DNA of 64,000 nucleotides from Lactifluus volemus (GCA_022376515.1 WTXI01000033.1:237347-301346), one strand, 5' to 3'; numbered from the stretch's first letter, positions 33,360-47,117 are shown. Translations and numbers: made by a program. Notes: generated from the letters alone by a model not told the origin.

Positions 33360-35436
33360 CCATTCCTCACCCCTCCCTGTGATTGACACCTCCCCACAGC
33401 AGCTCTCTGCTTCTTGTATTTTGATGTACGATAATCGGGTGGCCCACACTTTGGTGCCTGAGGCCAGGAGAAACACAGATCAATATTGTCGCTGCGTGTT
33501 ATGGACTGACACCCGGGTGAGTCGGGCGGAAGGCGTCAACGCCGACACACTGGCCATGTAATATTGAAGTCATCCGCGAGAAATCTAGCCTACCTCTACA
33601 AACACTACAGACATTTCTCCGGGACACAAAAGACAGGAAAAAGACGGAACGTAGAGGTAGCAGGTGGTCGAGGAGGAGAAAGTAAATGAACTGGGGCCCA
33701 TATTGCTCGCCTCACTCCAACTCTAAGATCTAAGATTTAATGCTCATTATCTCACCAAATATAATGCAACATGGCCGCCCGTCCTGCACGAGTGCAAAGC
33801 CAGATATCCTCTTCGGCAGCTGCGGGATCAATCCATTGTCCAGGAGAGTGCTCATAGCCTGCGGCATCGCGATATGTTGATGCGGTGGCCAAGAGCTCGG
33901 AGCATGCTCCATTGCAGCCCATAAATCGATGAAGGTCGTTTGGTAGGTGGCGTTGTAGCGTCGAAACGCCATGTTTCCACTAGAGAAGAAGCCAAAAGTG
34001 TAGGTCGAGCGGAGGATGAGCCCATCGAGGTCCAGTAACAGAATCCATTCCATGACTTACATCACAACGTCGGCCGGTCCACGAAACGAATAACCACTCT
34101 ACTTCTCCATGGCTTTACCTGTTCGGGTTGGACCGCTGTTTACCGGAACCAAGAGTCTCCGCAGCCTTTTTCAACCCGTGAAATACGACGATCTCCAACC
34201 AGTCCTATTCCGCGCGACTACAACTTGAACTTGGTATTAGCGTGAGATAGCAGCTCGAGTCTGCTCGACCATGGTGGGATACCGCTCAGCCGGAATTGAT
34301 TAACTCACTCGGACACGCGCGCGGAAGGATCCCCAGAGGTTAGAGCCAAAATACTAGAAATGAGTATCGTAGTTGTTCGCGATAGAAATGTACTCAGTGC
34401 GTGGGAACAATTCCCACTCAACGTGACCTTCTTTCATCTCGCCCACCGCCCTTGCTTCCCTAGTACTACCACCTCTGGAAATTCTCCCATTTTATGTCTA
34501 CGTTATAATCCACTCGGGTGTCCATGCCAGCATTTCCACTTTGTGACGAACACCTCGGAGTCCTCGAGTTGGCGTGATCCCCTTCAAGCTATCAGGTCAG
34601 GTCAGATCTTCTCCTCAGTCTTGAGTGAGTCGTAATCCGCTCTGACCGTGTCACTGTGTGCCCATTTCTCCCTCCTGAGACGGAAACCCTCCTCCTTTGG
34701 TGGAATCTCTTTGATGCCAGCGTGTGGAATATCTACCCTGCCTCGAGGAACAAAGTCTAATGGTGCCCGGAAAGAGCAGAATGCCACACGAACAGTGGCA
34801 TCTCCCTGAAAATGAGCCAAGACGTTTGTGAGTGAGTTGCCTTCTCCGTACTCCACACTACCTATGCAACCGCTTCTCTGAGATTTCCTGTCATTCCACC
34901 ACTTATGCGACTGCCACCGACATGCGTCTCGACAACATCAACATGTTAATAGTCGGGAGAGTACGTACAGCCCTGTCCCTCCACCTATGCCATAACGATG
35001 GCTGTTGGGCGTAACTAATAGTAAGCGCTCTCGAGAATCATCCCCATCGCCGCTCATCGCGGTGTACTTTGCCTTCGATGTTCCTCTTCTCGGGGACATC
35101 TTTGTATCGCTTGTTAGTACACTTGTACTTTATACATGATACTTAATGATACTCGGAGTGGATGACATGGCCTCTATCGCTGCCAGAAATCGGATAACGG
35201 TATTTTGATTTTTATGAGCGCTTGCGGTACACGTGCATCATGTGACAGTGACATGCATGACCTCAACAACACAGCCTCTCTGCGGCTTCAAGTGAACCAT
35301 CAACGCCTCTGTCGAATAGTTCTCTTTCTTGCAGGTACGTCCAGAATCCACTGCAATAGCAGTCTAAGCTAACTCTGTGCTTGGTAAGGTTGAATTTCGA
35401 ATCATGGGCCGGGGCAGTCACACTCGACAGCCCATT
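33360..35436. other. Spacer between F-box genes 3 and 4 (type B)
   Basis: Contains the best-preserved antisense relic (33730-34053) and a type-B upstream module (about 34300-34990) shortened relative to unit 3. The AG|GTACGT motif lies at 35321-35340. No other gene is supported. Confidence 0.55.
33730..34053 (-). pseudogene. Antisense relic, family unknown (unit 3)
   Basis: A 107-codon frame, the longest version: LLLDLDGLIL, TFGFFSSGNMAFRRYNATY, LWAAMEHAP-xx-WPPHQHIA, ISGFALVQDGRPCCIIFGEI. Aligns residue by residue with 29934-30242 over most of its length. Upstream on the minus strand there are stops in all likely continuations. Identity unknown; I treat it as a remnant of a gene that was part of the ancestral duplicated unit. 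Confidence 0.45.
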
Positions 35437-36920
35437 ATGCGTCACCGGAAAGCACGTATTAATCAAAGACGACCGGGTACGTCTCAGTCTCATGACCATA
35501 GGCCGCCACTGAAGCAATCACTCACTTGGATCGAGTAGACCCACGCGTGACAATCAGATCCCTCCCTGACAATGTCCTCCTCGACATCTTCGACTTCTGT
35601 CGAATGTCTTCGCACGACTCGTTTCGATGGTGGCATGCACTTGTGCACGTATGCGGAAGGTGGAGATACATTGTATTTCTATCGCCGCTTCGTCTTCATT
35701 TGCAACTTGTATGCAATGCGAACACACCCGTGAAGAAGACGCTAGATGTCTGGCCACGCGCTTTTCCTATCGTCATAGAGGAATCGAGACCACGACTCCC
35801 TCTGAGTGGAGTTAACATTATCGCCGCACTCGAGCATCACGATCGCGTGTCCCAGATCGTTCTCGAAACAACAAGTACTGTATTGAAGCGACTCCACAAA
35901 GTGATGAAGAAGCCGTATCCAGTTTTGAAACGCCTTTTCCTTCATATTCCGAAGTCGGCACCGGTGCTTCGCGATACCTTTTTGGGTGGATCTGCCCCGC
36001 GTCTGGAGGATCTCATATTGGTTGGTATTCCATTTCCGGGACTACCAAAATTGCTTCCATTTTGCCATGATCTTTCCTTTGTTTACCTCAATAGAATACC
36101 CAATACCGGTTACGTTTCACCCGAAGCTATGGCCACAGCCCTATCCGCGTTGACAAAGCTTGAATTCTTCCTCATTGGATTCGAATCCCCAGATTCTCGT
36201 CGAAATAGACCTCCGTCTTCACTGACACGCGTTATCCTCCCCGCTCTCACCCATTTGAGGTTCGAAGGCGCTAGCCAGTACTTTGAGGATCTTGTGGCTC
36301 GCATCGACACTCCTGTTATGACTTCCCTCAAGACAACATTCTTCAATCAGCTCGAGTTTGACATTCCACATTTCGTCCAGTTTATGAGTCGCACACAGAT
36401 CCCCGGGTCCTTCGAGGAAGCGAAGCTGGACTTTGTTGATAAAAGCGCCTACATCCACTTTGGTGATCGTGACCCGCCGGGAGGGAAGGAATTTCGGATC
36501 GCTCTGTCTATCACGATATCGTGCCATGCGTTGGATTGGCAAGTTGGGTGTCTAGCTCAAATATGCGGCAAGATTTCGCCTTTCTTATCCAATGTAGAAC
36601 GGCTTCACATCGATACCAGCTACCCTGACAGAGAAGTCTTTTCAGATTGGAAAGACTACGTGGATAACCCCCAATGGCTGGAGCTCTTTCACGCATTTTC
36701 GGCTTTGCAGCACATCCGTATACCACCCAGACTGGGTGAGATTATTGCATCTGCGCTGCTAGAGCTCACTGGGGAAAGCGTCATGGACACGTTGCCTATG
36801 CTACACCACCTCTACCTTCCATCCCCCTCTGCATCCACGCAACAAGCAATACAGCCATTCGTTTCCTCACGCCAGCGTTCCAATCACCCTGTCACTGTAC
36901 ATCTCACAGAAATGGACTGA
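35437..36920 (+). CDS. F-box protein, tandem array gene 4
   Basis: Exons 35437-35476 and 35539-36920; 473 residues. MRHRK-type exon 1 (MRHRKARINQRRP), intron 62 nt with a small cagtct duplication after the donor. Exon 2 lacks 12 nt just after the splice, so DPTSFPRVTI of its relatives becomes DPRVTI; the frame is kept. F-box: TIRSLPDNVLLDIFDFCRM and RWWHALVHVCGRWRYIV. A further 12-nt in-frame loss removes the DPTN of the SRPDPTNRPP motif (here SRRNRPPSS). The rest, including VMKKPYPVLKRLFLH and the HLTEMD end, is intact. Presumed SCF receptor. Confidence 0.9.
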
Positions 36921-39660
36921 TTGTCCGATGTCTGGATTAATCTTGATGCGTCGTCATCAATGCTATGCTCTTTTTGCCAGTACTTGTCTTTATAACTGTT
37001 CCCACCCCTCCCACTTTCTCACATCAGTTCCCTGCTACTTCTTGTATTTTGATGTACGATAAACAGGGGGTGCGCAGTTTGGTACCTCAGGCCAGAAGGA
37101 ATATAGATCAGGGATTTTGTTGCGTATTATGGAATGATGCCAGGGGGAGTTCGGAATAAACAGCCGCACATTGCTGGCACAACTGGGCATGTAATATTCG
37201 GTTGATGACTGCCGCGACAAACTACTGTACTCATTTCATGAGAAATTTAGCAGCTCCTCTACGATACACTGCAGACGTTTTTCTGGGACACAAAAGTCTA
37301 TTCAGGGTATGAAAGAACGGAGCGTGGAGGTAGCAGGTGGTCGAGAAGTAACGAACTGAAGCCCATGTTGCTCGCCTTACCACTAACACTTCAACTCCGA
37401 CTCTAAGCTCTAAAGTTCATTATCTCACCAAATTTGATACAATATGGCTGCCCGTCCTCCGCGAGTGCAAAGCCTGATCCGTTGTCTGGGAGAGCCCGCT
37501 GAGCGATGTCTTGATGTGGTGGCCACGCGCTCGGAGCATCTCCCAAAATCGACGAAAGTTGTTGGTAAGTGCCGTTGAAGCGTCGAAACGCCGTGTTTAC
37601 ACAAGAGAAGAAGCCGGAAGCGTTGGTCGAGGGGAGATGAGCTCATCAGAATGTCTGCTTCTCCATGGCTTTAACTGCTCGGCTTGGAGTCTCAGAGAGG
37701 TCGCAAGGTCTGGCGCCGGAGCTGTTACGCACATGGCAGCACGCGACGTTTCCTTCGCCATCTCCGGTGTCGTACTCGTATTTCCGACACGGTCAGTTGA
37801 GGATTCGGATCACTGGGAGTTTGATGACCTGCTCTTTCTTTTATACATCCCGTCGAAGCTCCGGAGAGCACCTGGTGGCTGTGACTCTTGATGAAATTTA
37901 AATTATGCTTCTTCTCTTGCTCGGGTGCCCGAAAAATGATGTTGGTCGATGGGGCGGGAGTTGCGGAAGTGAGATCGCGGTCGCGAGCCATTTGGAACAG
38001 TAGACCCTATGTGATGGCGTCAGGTTGTTGCTCGGGTCGTAGTGGTCGGTGTACTCCCGGGCCAAGTTTTAACCAGAACTCGGACTGGATGGTAAGAGCA
38101 GAGGCACACGGTGGTCACGGCGGTGCGGTCGCTGCGGCCGCAAAAGCAATTTCTTCAAGGCGGCGTTTGATTAGGAATAGTAATCACATCCTCAAGAGCT
38201 CATGATCGAGATAATGATTAAGGGGGACCACAAAATGCTTTTGGCCATGCTTACCCTCTTGCTCGCGTGCCGAAAATGTTATTGGTCAATAGAGTGGGAG
38301 TTGTGAAAGTGAGATGGCAGTCGCAGGCCATTTGGAACAGCAGGCACTGTAATGACGTAGACGGGAGCTTGTAACGGGGTGAGATCACACTGGAACCCGT
38401 GAGTGTCTGGGAGCGGGAACAGTGGCTCATTGTGTTCTCCTATAAAGGCGTGTTCAGAGGAGTCGGGCGGATGGCAGTGGGAGAAAACCGGCCGGGATAA
38501 CTTCGCGGTCGGCCAGTCATTCCGGTCCGGCTAGACCTACCGCGGTAAGCTTGTAGGTGCGGAGGCAGTCGGTGGTGCGCTTCTCTGCGGCTGCAATCAC
38601 AATTTCTTTTAAGGAGTTTGGTTAAGTATTCAGTGTATCCGATTGCATGGGAAACCGAGAGAGAAGGTCTCTGGAGGCTTCTACTATACGCCTTGCCAGT
38701 GCAAGTGGAAATGTTGATTATAGTAATGTCGATTCCCACGGCCTATCAGTCTTCAGTACTTCAGTCGCCACTTCATTGTCACGCGCCTCGCCCTTGATGC
38801 TCTCTCTCCACCTGATACAAAATTTCGTCCACGTCGCCACCTAGGTATCCATGGCCAGGATTTATGTGACGAGCATCTCCTTAAGTCGACGTGATTCCCT
38901 TCAGGTCAGATCTCATCTCATCTCTTTTTCTTCCCTTTTCCCCCTTTCTCCTGCCAGTGCCGCGTGCGAATGTGATGGTCACTCGCAATCCCCACTATCG
39001 TTGGCCTCGACTTTTCGTGTCTTCCCCTCCTCTTTTTGATAACACCTCTTGATTGGTGGAAATGGTGGTTCGTGGTATAATTACTGTCCCTCGAGAATTA
39101 AAGTTGGCTTTTCATATTGGACACCACCTCCACGACTGAGCGCTCCTCTCGGACAGAATTGCATGTCAGTGTTAATATTCGGGAGAGTACTTACAGCACT
39201 GTCTCTCCACCTATGCCCTAAAGATGGCTCATCGCGGTGGACCACTCTGTCTTCAACTTTTCTCTTATCGGCACCTTTGTATTTTTCGTTACGATTGTGA
39301 ATTATATATTATACTCAGAGTGGATGTTGGCCTCTATCGCTGCCGGAATGGGTGTATGGTTACGGGTCCGGTGGCTGTGGTGCACGTGAATCATGTGACA
39401 TGCAACGTGCGGCCGACCGATACTAGTATCCTTGCGCCTTGCGGCTCCGACATCCCTCAGCTGAACTGTCAACGTTTCTTCGAAGAGGTCTATTTCTCGC
39501 AGGTACGTCCAGATCCGGATCACTCACTGTGATAGCAGTCTAAGCTAACTCTGTGCTTGCTAAGTTGAGTTTCGAACTGCTACTAGCCATCACACTCGAT
39601 AGCCCATTAATTATCCATCTTCTCAACAAACAAGTGTTACTAGGGCAAGGGCAGGCCATT
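36921..39660. other. Spacer between F-box genes 4 and 5 (type A)
   Basis: Contains a degraded antisense relic (37425-37646), then 38030-38490, a close match of 26080-26500, then a type-A upstream module. The AG|GTACGT motif is at about 39489-39508. It is the longest intact spacer in the array. Confidence 0.55.
37425..37646 (-). pseudogene. Antisense relic, degraded (unit 4)
   Basis: Nucleotide similarity to 29934-30242 and 33730-34053 (for example gcgtcgaaacgccgtgttta versus gcgtcgaaacgccatgtttc) with frame breaks and an internal deletion. Not coding. Confidence 0.45.
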
Positions 39661-41165
39661 ATGCGTCATCGGAAAGCGCGTATTAACCAAAGACAGCTGG
39701 GTACGTCTCACGACCATAGGCCGTGGCTAAAGCAATCACTCACTTGGATCGAGTAGACCCGACTTCTTTCCCACGCATGACAATCGGATCCCTCCCTGAC
39801 AATGTCCTCCTAGACATCTTCGACTTCTATCGAACGTCTTGTAACTTCCCCCCCTCCTATCGGTGGTGGCACGTGCTGGTTCACGTATGCGGAAGGTGGA
39901 GATACATTGTGTTTGAATCACCGCTTCGTCTTCATTTGCAACTTTTATGCAATGCGGACAGACCGGTGAAGGAGACGCTTGATGTCTGGCCACGCGGCAT
40001 TCTTATCGTCATAGATGAACCGAGACCGAGACTCCCTCTGAGTGGAGCTAACGTAATTACCGCACTCGAGCATCACGATCGCGTATCCGAAATCCATCTC
40101 GCTATAACAAGTACTCTATTGAAGCGACTCAACAAAGCGATGAAGAAGCCGTATCCAGTTTTGACACATCTTCGCCTTCATTCTTCGAATTCTGCACCGG
40201 TGCTTCGCGATACCTTTTTGGGTGGATCTGCCCCGCGCCTAGAATCTCTCAGCTTGGTTGGTATTCCATTTCCGGCACTACCAAAATGGCTTCCATCTTG
40301 TCATGATCTTTCCTTTATTTTCCTCGAGAAGATACCTAATTCTGGGTACATCCCACCCGAGACAATGGCCACAGCCCTATCCGCGTTGACCAAGCTTAAA
40401 TTTGTTCACATTGAGTTCGAATCCCTAGCTTCTCGTCCTGATCCACGGAATAGACCTCCCTTTTCATTGACACCCATTGTTCTCCCCGCTCTCACCCATT
40501 TGGTATTTGAAGGCGCTAGCGAATACTTTGAGGATCTTGTGGCTCGGATCGACACTCCTGCTATTATTTCCGTTGACACACGGTTCTTCAATTGGCTCAA
40601 TTTTGACATCCCACGTTTCCTCCAGTTTATCGGTCGCACACAAATCCCCGGGTCCTTAGAGGAAGCGAAGTTGTCCTTTGTTGGTGGAAGCGCCTCCATC
40701 AACGTTGGTCATCGTGGTCCGCCGGGAGGGAAGGAATTTCGGATCGCTCTGTCTATCACGATATCGTGTCATGGGTTAGATTGGCAAGTTGCATGTCTAG
40801 CTCAAATATGCGGCAAGATTTCGCCTTTCTTATCCAACGTAGAACGGATTCTCATCGATACCTGTTACTTTAACGATGTAGTGTTTTCAGATTGGAAAGA
40901 CTACGTGGATAACCCCCAATGGCTGCAGATCTTTCATGCATTTTCGGCCTTGCAGCACATGCAAATACCGCCCAGACTGGGTGGGATTATTGCATCTGCG
41001 CTGCAAGAGCTCACTGAGGAAAGCGTCATGGACACGTTGCCGATGCTACGCCATCTCTACCTTCCACCCCCCTCTCAATCCACGCAGCAGGCTATACAGC
41101 CATTCTTTTCCTTGCGCCAGCGTTCCAATCTCCCTGTCACTGTCCATCTCACAAGAATGGACTGA
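39661..41165 (+). CDS. F-box protein, tandem array gene 5
   Basis: Exons 39661-39700 and 39757-41165; 482 residues; intron 56 nt. Exon 1 encodes MRHRKARINQRQL. F-box with the long loop: TIGSLPDNVLLDIFDFYRTS, NFPPSYRWWHVLVHVCGRW. Compared with relatives, the body shows extra substitutions (DRPVKETLDVWPRGILIVID), and the end is HLTRMD. The VGHRGPPGG loop, near residue 320, is one of the most variable stretches between paralogues. No stop or frame break. Confidence 0.92.
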
Positions 41166-43164
41166 TTGTCAGATTATTGTCGATGAGTCGTCATCAATGT
41201 TCTCCACTTCTCTTTTTGCTAGCACCTGTCTTTATAGCCGCTCCTCGCCCCTCCCTGTAATTACCACCTCCCCACAGCAGCTCTCTGCTCTTTCTTGTAT
41301 TTTGATGTACGATAATCCCGCGGCCCTTTGGTGCCTCAGGCCAGGAGAAATACAGATCAAGGTTGTCATTGCGTATTATGGACTGACACCCGGGGGGAGT
41401 CTGGCAGAAGGCGTCCACCGCCGGCACACATGACCATGTAATATTCGGTTGATCACCACAGCAAACTAAAAAAGGTCTATTCAAGACACGAAAACGACTG
41501 AACGTAGAGGTAGCAGATGGTCGAGGAGGAGGAGAAAGTAACGAACTGAGTCCCATATCACTCGCCCTACCACAAACACTCCAACACTAAGATGTAATGC
41601 TCATTATCTCACCAATTTAATGCGACAAGGCCGCCCGTCCTGCATGAGTGCAAAGCCAGATTTCCCCCTCGGCAGCTGTGGAATCGCCCCGCTTAATACA
41701 TTGTGTGGGAGAGTGCGCATAGCCTGCATCGCGATGTATTGATGCGGCGGCCAAGCGTCCGAAGCATGCCCCGTTTCAGCCCATTATCGATGAAGGTCAC
41801 TTGGACGCGCGCGCGGAAGGATCCCCAGAAGTTAGAGCTAAAATACTGGAATTGAGTATCATAGATGTTCCTCGCTTGTCCGAGGTGTGGGAACAATTAC
41901 CAGTCAACACGACCTTCCTTACCACTTCGTCGTCACACCTCTCGCCCCTTACATCCCTAATACTATCAATTTCCCATTTCATGTCTACGCCATAATCCAC
42001 TTGAGTATCCATGCCAGCATTTCCGCTTCGTGACGAACATCTCCGAGCTCGAGTCCTCGAGTCAGCGTGTTCCCCTTCAATTTATCAGGTCAGATTATCT
42101 TTCTTCCTTTTCCTCTTTTATCCTATCTGCAACACACTCACACCCACGTCATCGTCCGTTGCATTCTCATATGGACTATGATAGTAAGTCGTAATTCGTT
42201 CTATCATTGTGCTCCTTTCGTTTCTCCCCTTGAGACCGTCACCCTCCTCTTTTTGTGGAACCTCTTTGATGCCAGTGGCTAGCATATCTACCATCCCTCG
42301 AGGAAGTCTAATGGTGCGCGGAACGAGCAGAATGCCACACAAACAGTGGCATCTTCCTGGAAACGAACCAAGACGTTTGTGAGTGAGCTGCCTTCTCCGT
42401 ACTCCACACTACCCCTGCGACCGCTTCTCTCAGATTTCCTGTGTCCGCAGTGTACTGGCCTGCCCTACCTGAACGACAAGTTCGTAGCTATCATTCCAGC
42501 ATTTACGCGATTACAACCATCATGGGTCTCGACAACATCAACAAGAATTCAACGCTCAGGCTGCACCGGGGATGTACCGCCTCGAGCACGCGAAAGACCA
42601 GTGTTTCCCGTGAGTACTTCAAAATATCCGATCGTGTGTCGACTTGTGGACAGAATTACATGTTCATATTCGGGAGAGTACGTACAGCCCTGTCCCTCCA
42701 CCTATGCCATACGACGGCTGTTGGGCGTAACTAGTAATAAGCGCTCTTGAGAACCATCCCTATCGCTGCTCATCGTGGTGGACTTTGCCTTTGATGTTCC
42801 TCTTCTCGGGGACACCTTTGTATCGTCTGTTGGTACACTTGTACTTTATACATGATACTTAATGACACTCAGAATGGATGTTGGCCTCTATTGCTGCCAG
42901 ATGGGTGACCGTATTCTCATTGGCTCAGGGCTGTGGTGCACGTGCATCATGTGTCAGTGCATCGTGCGACCTCAACCACACCGCCTCTCTGCGGCCCTCA
43001 GCTGAACTATCAACGTCTCTGTCGAAGAGATCTCTTTCTCGCAGGTATGTCCAGAATCCAGATCCCTCACTGCAATAACAGTCTAAGCTAACTCCGTGCT
43101 TGCTAAGTTCGAACTACTAGGAGTCACACTCGACAGCCCATTAACTATCCCATCTTCTCAACGA
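41166..43164. other. Spacer between F-box genes 5 and 6 (type B)
   Basis: 3' flank of gene 5, a truncated antisense relic (about 41590-41800), then a type-B module (41810-42740) very close to that before gene 3 (30425-31350). The AG|GTATGT motif is at 43031-43050. The 134-codon frame at 42346-42750 is not conserved in frame in the other type-B units, so it is not called. Confidence 0.55.
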
Positions 43165-44686
43165 ATGTTACAAGCACCATCCTCTATACATCGTCTGAAG
43201 GCGATTTTTAAGCAAAGAGGCCCAGGTACGTCTCAGGACCAGGGCTGCCGCTGAAGCAATCACTCACTTGGATCGAGTAGACCCGAATACTCTCCCACGC
43301 ATTACAATCGGATCCCTCCCTGACAATGTCCTCCTCGACATCTTCGACTTCTGTCAAACGAATGTATACAAGGTCCATCGATGGTGGCATGCGCTGGTGC
43401 ACGTATGCGGAAGGTGGAGATACGTTGTATTTCAATCGCCGCTTCGTCTTTATTTGCGACTTTTATGCAATGCGAACACACCCGTGAAGAAGACGCTAGA
43501 TGTCTGGCCACGCGCCCTTCCTATCGTCATAGTGGAATCGAGATCGCGACTCCCTCTGAGTGGAGCTAACATTATTACCGCTCTCGGGCATCACGACCGT
43601 GTGTCCACGATCCATCTCGAAACCACAAGTACTGTATTGAAGCGACTCAATAAAGTGATGAAGAAGCCATATCCAGTTTTGACATATCTTCGCCTGATAC
43701 ATATTTCAAATTCGAAGTCGGCACCGGTGCTTCGCGATACCTCTTTGGGTGGATCTGCCCCGCATCTGGATGATCTCGAATTGCGTGGTATTCCATTTCC
43801 GGCACTACCAAAACTTCTACCATCTTGCCACGATCTTGTCAATCTCCGGCTCACGCATATACCCAATACCGGTTACATCTCACCCGAAGCTGTGGCCACA
43901 GCCCTATCCGCGTTAACCAAGCTTAAAGAAATTTGCATTGGATTCAAATCCCCAGCTTCTCGTCCTGATCCAAAAAATAGACCTCCCACTTCATTCACAC
44001 GCGTTGTCCTCCCCGCTCTCACCCATTTGGAATTCCACGGCGCCAGCGCGTACTTTGAGGATCTTGTGGCTCGGATCGACACTCCTGCTATTCTTTTAGT
44101 CCGCACACGGTTCTTCAATCAGCTCGAATTTGACATTCCACATTTCGTCCAGTTTATCGATCGCACACAGATCCCCAGATCCTTCGAGAAAGCGGAACTG
44201 TACTTTGAAGATGAAAGGGTCAGTATTAACTTTGATTATCATGCGGGTGGGAATAATTCTCCGATCCCTCTAACTATGACGATATCGTGTCATGCGTTGG
44301 ATTGGCAAGTTGCGTGTGTAGCTCACATATGCGGCAAGATTTCGCCTTTCTTATCCAATGTAGAACGGCTTCTCATCGCTACCAGCCACCCTGACGATGA
44401 AGTGTTTTCAGATTGGAAAGATCACGTGGATAACCCCCAATGGCTGGAGATCTTCCATGCATTTTCGGCTTTGCATCACATGCATATACCACCCAGACTG
44501 GGTGGGATTATTGCATCTGCGCTGCTAGAGCTCACTGGGGAAAGTGTCATGGACGCGTTGCCTATGCTGCACCACCTCTACCTTCCACCCCCCTCTGCAT
44601 CCACGCAGAAAGCAATAGACCCATTCATTTCCTCGCGCCAGCGTTCCAATCACCCTGTCACTGTACACCTCACAGAAATGGACTGA
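43165..44686 (+). CDS. F-box protein, tandem array gene 6 (alternative exon 1)
   Basis: Exons 43165-43225 and 43281-44686; 488 residues; 55-nt intron. Exon 1 is the MLQAPSSIHRLKAIFKQRGP type shared with gene 3. F-box: TIGSLPDNVLLDIFDFCQTN then HRWWHALVHVCGRWRYVV. The stretch corresponding to VGHRDPPGGKEFR in its paralogues is replaced by NFDYHAGGNNSP, the strongest local divergence in the array. Ends HLTEMD. Intact. Presumed SCF substrate receptor with changed surface. Confidence 0.92.
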
Positions 44687-46203
44687 TTCTCAGGAGTCTG
44701 GATTATTATTGATGCGTCGTCACCAATGTTCTCCACTTCTCTTTTTGCTAGTACCTGTCTTTATAGCCGTTCCTCACCCCTCCCTGTGATTGCCACCTAC
44801 CCACAGCAGCTCTCTGCTGCTTCTTATATTTTGATGTACGATACCCAAGTGGCCCGCACTCTGGTGGCCCAGGCCAGGAGATATATAGATTATGGTCGTC
44901 GTTTCGTGTTATGGACTGACTCGGACAGGGCATAAACAGCCGTGGCACAACTGGCCATATCGATCGCCACAGCGAATTACCGTAGTCATTACAAGAGAAG
45001 TTTAACAGCTCCTCTACGGAACACTGCGGTTTGTAGAGACACAAAAGTCTATTCAAGTCACGAAAAAGACGGCAACGTGGGGTGGTCGGTACATGGTCTA
45101 CGGACCCCCGGGCCGAGTTTTTAACCATTCTAATGGATGGTGGGAGCGGAGGCAGCCGCAATCGCAAGTCCTTGAAGGCGTTTAGTTAGGTATTGAGTGT
45201 AACCGACTGCGTGGGCGACTGAGCGAGGTCTGGGAGGAATTCCACAGCCTTTACAAGCCTGCCAGCGTCGATTATGGTAATGTCGTCAGTCGTCAGTCAC
45301 CACTTCATCGCCACGCGCCTCGCCCTTTAGTTCCTTACAACGCAATTACCTCTGCCTCCACCTAGTTCAATTTTTTGTCTACGTCGCTACCTCGGTTCCA
45401 CAGCCAGCATTTCCGCTTCGTGGCGAGCGTCTCTCTGAGTCGACATGATTCTCTTCAGGTCCGACCGATCTCATGTCTTTTTCTTCCATCTTCCCTTTTT
45501 CTTCTACCGCATGTGAGTTTGATGGTCACTCGCAATCCCCACTATCGTTGGCCTCGATCTGATGGCACCTCTAGTAGAATGCGGCAAACAGCGGGTTCTC
45601 TGCGAAAATGACGGTTGTGAGTGTATTGTCGTTTTCTTATTCCACATTACCTTTACAACTGAGCGCTCCTCTCAGATTCCAGCGCTTGAGGCGTAACGCG
45701 ACCAGCACTGACATGCCAGTGTTTCTCAACAACATTAACTTATGGGCGTCGTCAGGCGTCACTCTCTACCTATTTGATTGTGTGTCGACTTGTGGACAGA
45801 ATTACACGCCAGTGTTAATATTCGGGAGAGTAAGTACAGCGTCCCACCTATGCGGTAAAGATGGCTGTTGGGCGTATCTTTGTCTTCCGTTACACTTGTA
45901 AATTATATAGGATACTTAATAATCCTCGGAGTGGATGTTGGTCTCCATCGCTGCCAGAAATGGGTGACCCGAATTCTTAAACGGTACTCGTGTGTCATGT
46001 GGCATGCATCGTGCGGCCTCGCTTTTTGCGCCTTGCAGCTCCGACATCCCTCAGCTGAATTGTCAACATCTCTGTCGAAGAGTTAAGCTAACCCTCTGCT
46101 TCTTAAGTTGAATTTCGAACTACTAGCAGTCATCCTCGATAGCCCATTAACCATCCATCTTCTCAACAAACAAGAGTTACTACTAGGGAAAGGGCAGGTC
46201 ATT
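44687..46203. other. Spacer between F-box genes 6 and 7 (type A, shortened)
   Basis: A type-A module with deletions. The antisense relic is absent, and the tctctttctcgcag|gtacgt motif is deleted together with its surroundings near 46080. No gene is seen. Confidence 0.55.
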
Positions 46204-47117
46204 ATGGGTCATCGGAAGACGCGTGGTATTAATCAAAGACAATGGGGTACGTCTCATGATCACAGGCTACCGCTGGAGCAACTACTCACTTGGATTCAGT
46301 AGATCCGATTTCTTTTCCACGCGTGACAATCAGATCCTTCCCCGACAATGTCCTCCTCGACATCATCGACCTCTGTCAAATGCCTTGGTACGACTCCCCT
46401 CGATGGTGGCATCCACTGGTGCACGTATGCCGAAGGTGGAGATACATTGTGCTTGAATCGCCACTTCGTCTTGATTTGCAACTTGTATGCAATGCGAACA
46501 CACCCGTGAAGAAGACGCTAGACGTCTGGCCACAAGGCCTCACGATCGTTATAGAGGAATCGAGATTTCGACTCCCTCTGAGTGGAGCTAACATAATTGC
46601 TGCACTCGAGCATCACGATCGCGTGTCCGAAATCAATCTCATCACAACAAGTACTATATTGAATCAACTCAACAAAGTGATGAAGAAGCCGTATCCGGTT
46701 TTGACTAGCCTTCGCCTTCGTATTTGGAAGTCGGCACCGGTGCTTCGCAATACTTTCTTGGGTGGATCTGCCCCGCGTCTAAAGGAACTCAGCTTGATTG
46801 GCATTCCATTTCCAGCACTACCAAAGATTCTTCCATTTTGCCGTGACCCTGTCGATGTTCAACTCAGGAAGATACCCCATACCGGTTACATCTCACCCGG
46901 AGCTATGGTCACAGCCCTATCCGCGTTGACCAAACTTAAATTCGTTTACATTGGATTCGAATCCCCGGATTCTTGTCCTGATTCAACGAATAGACTTCCG
47001 TCTTCGTTGACACATGTTGTCCTTCCTGTCCTCACCCGTTTGGGGTTCCGTGGCGCTAGCGAGTACTTTGAGGATCTTGTGGCTCGGATCGACACTCCTG
47101 CTATTATTTACGTCAAC

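Noticed and set aside
42346..42750. 134-codon frame upstream of F-box gene 6
   Set aside because: The equivalent region in units 3 and 4 is not open in this frame, so it is not conserved coding sequence.
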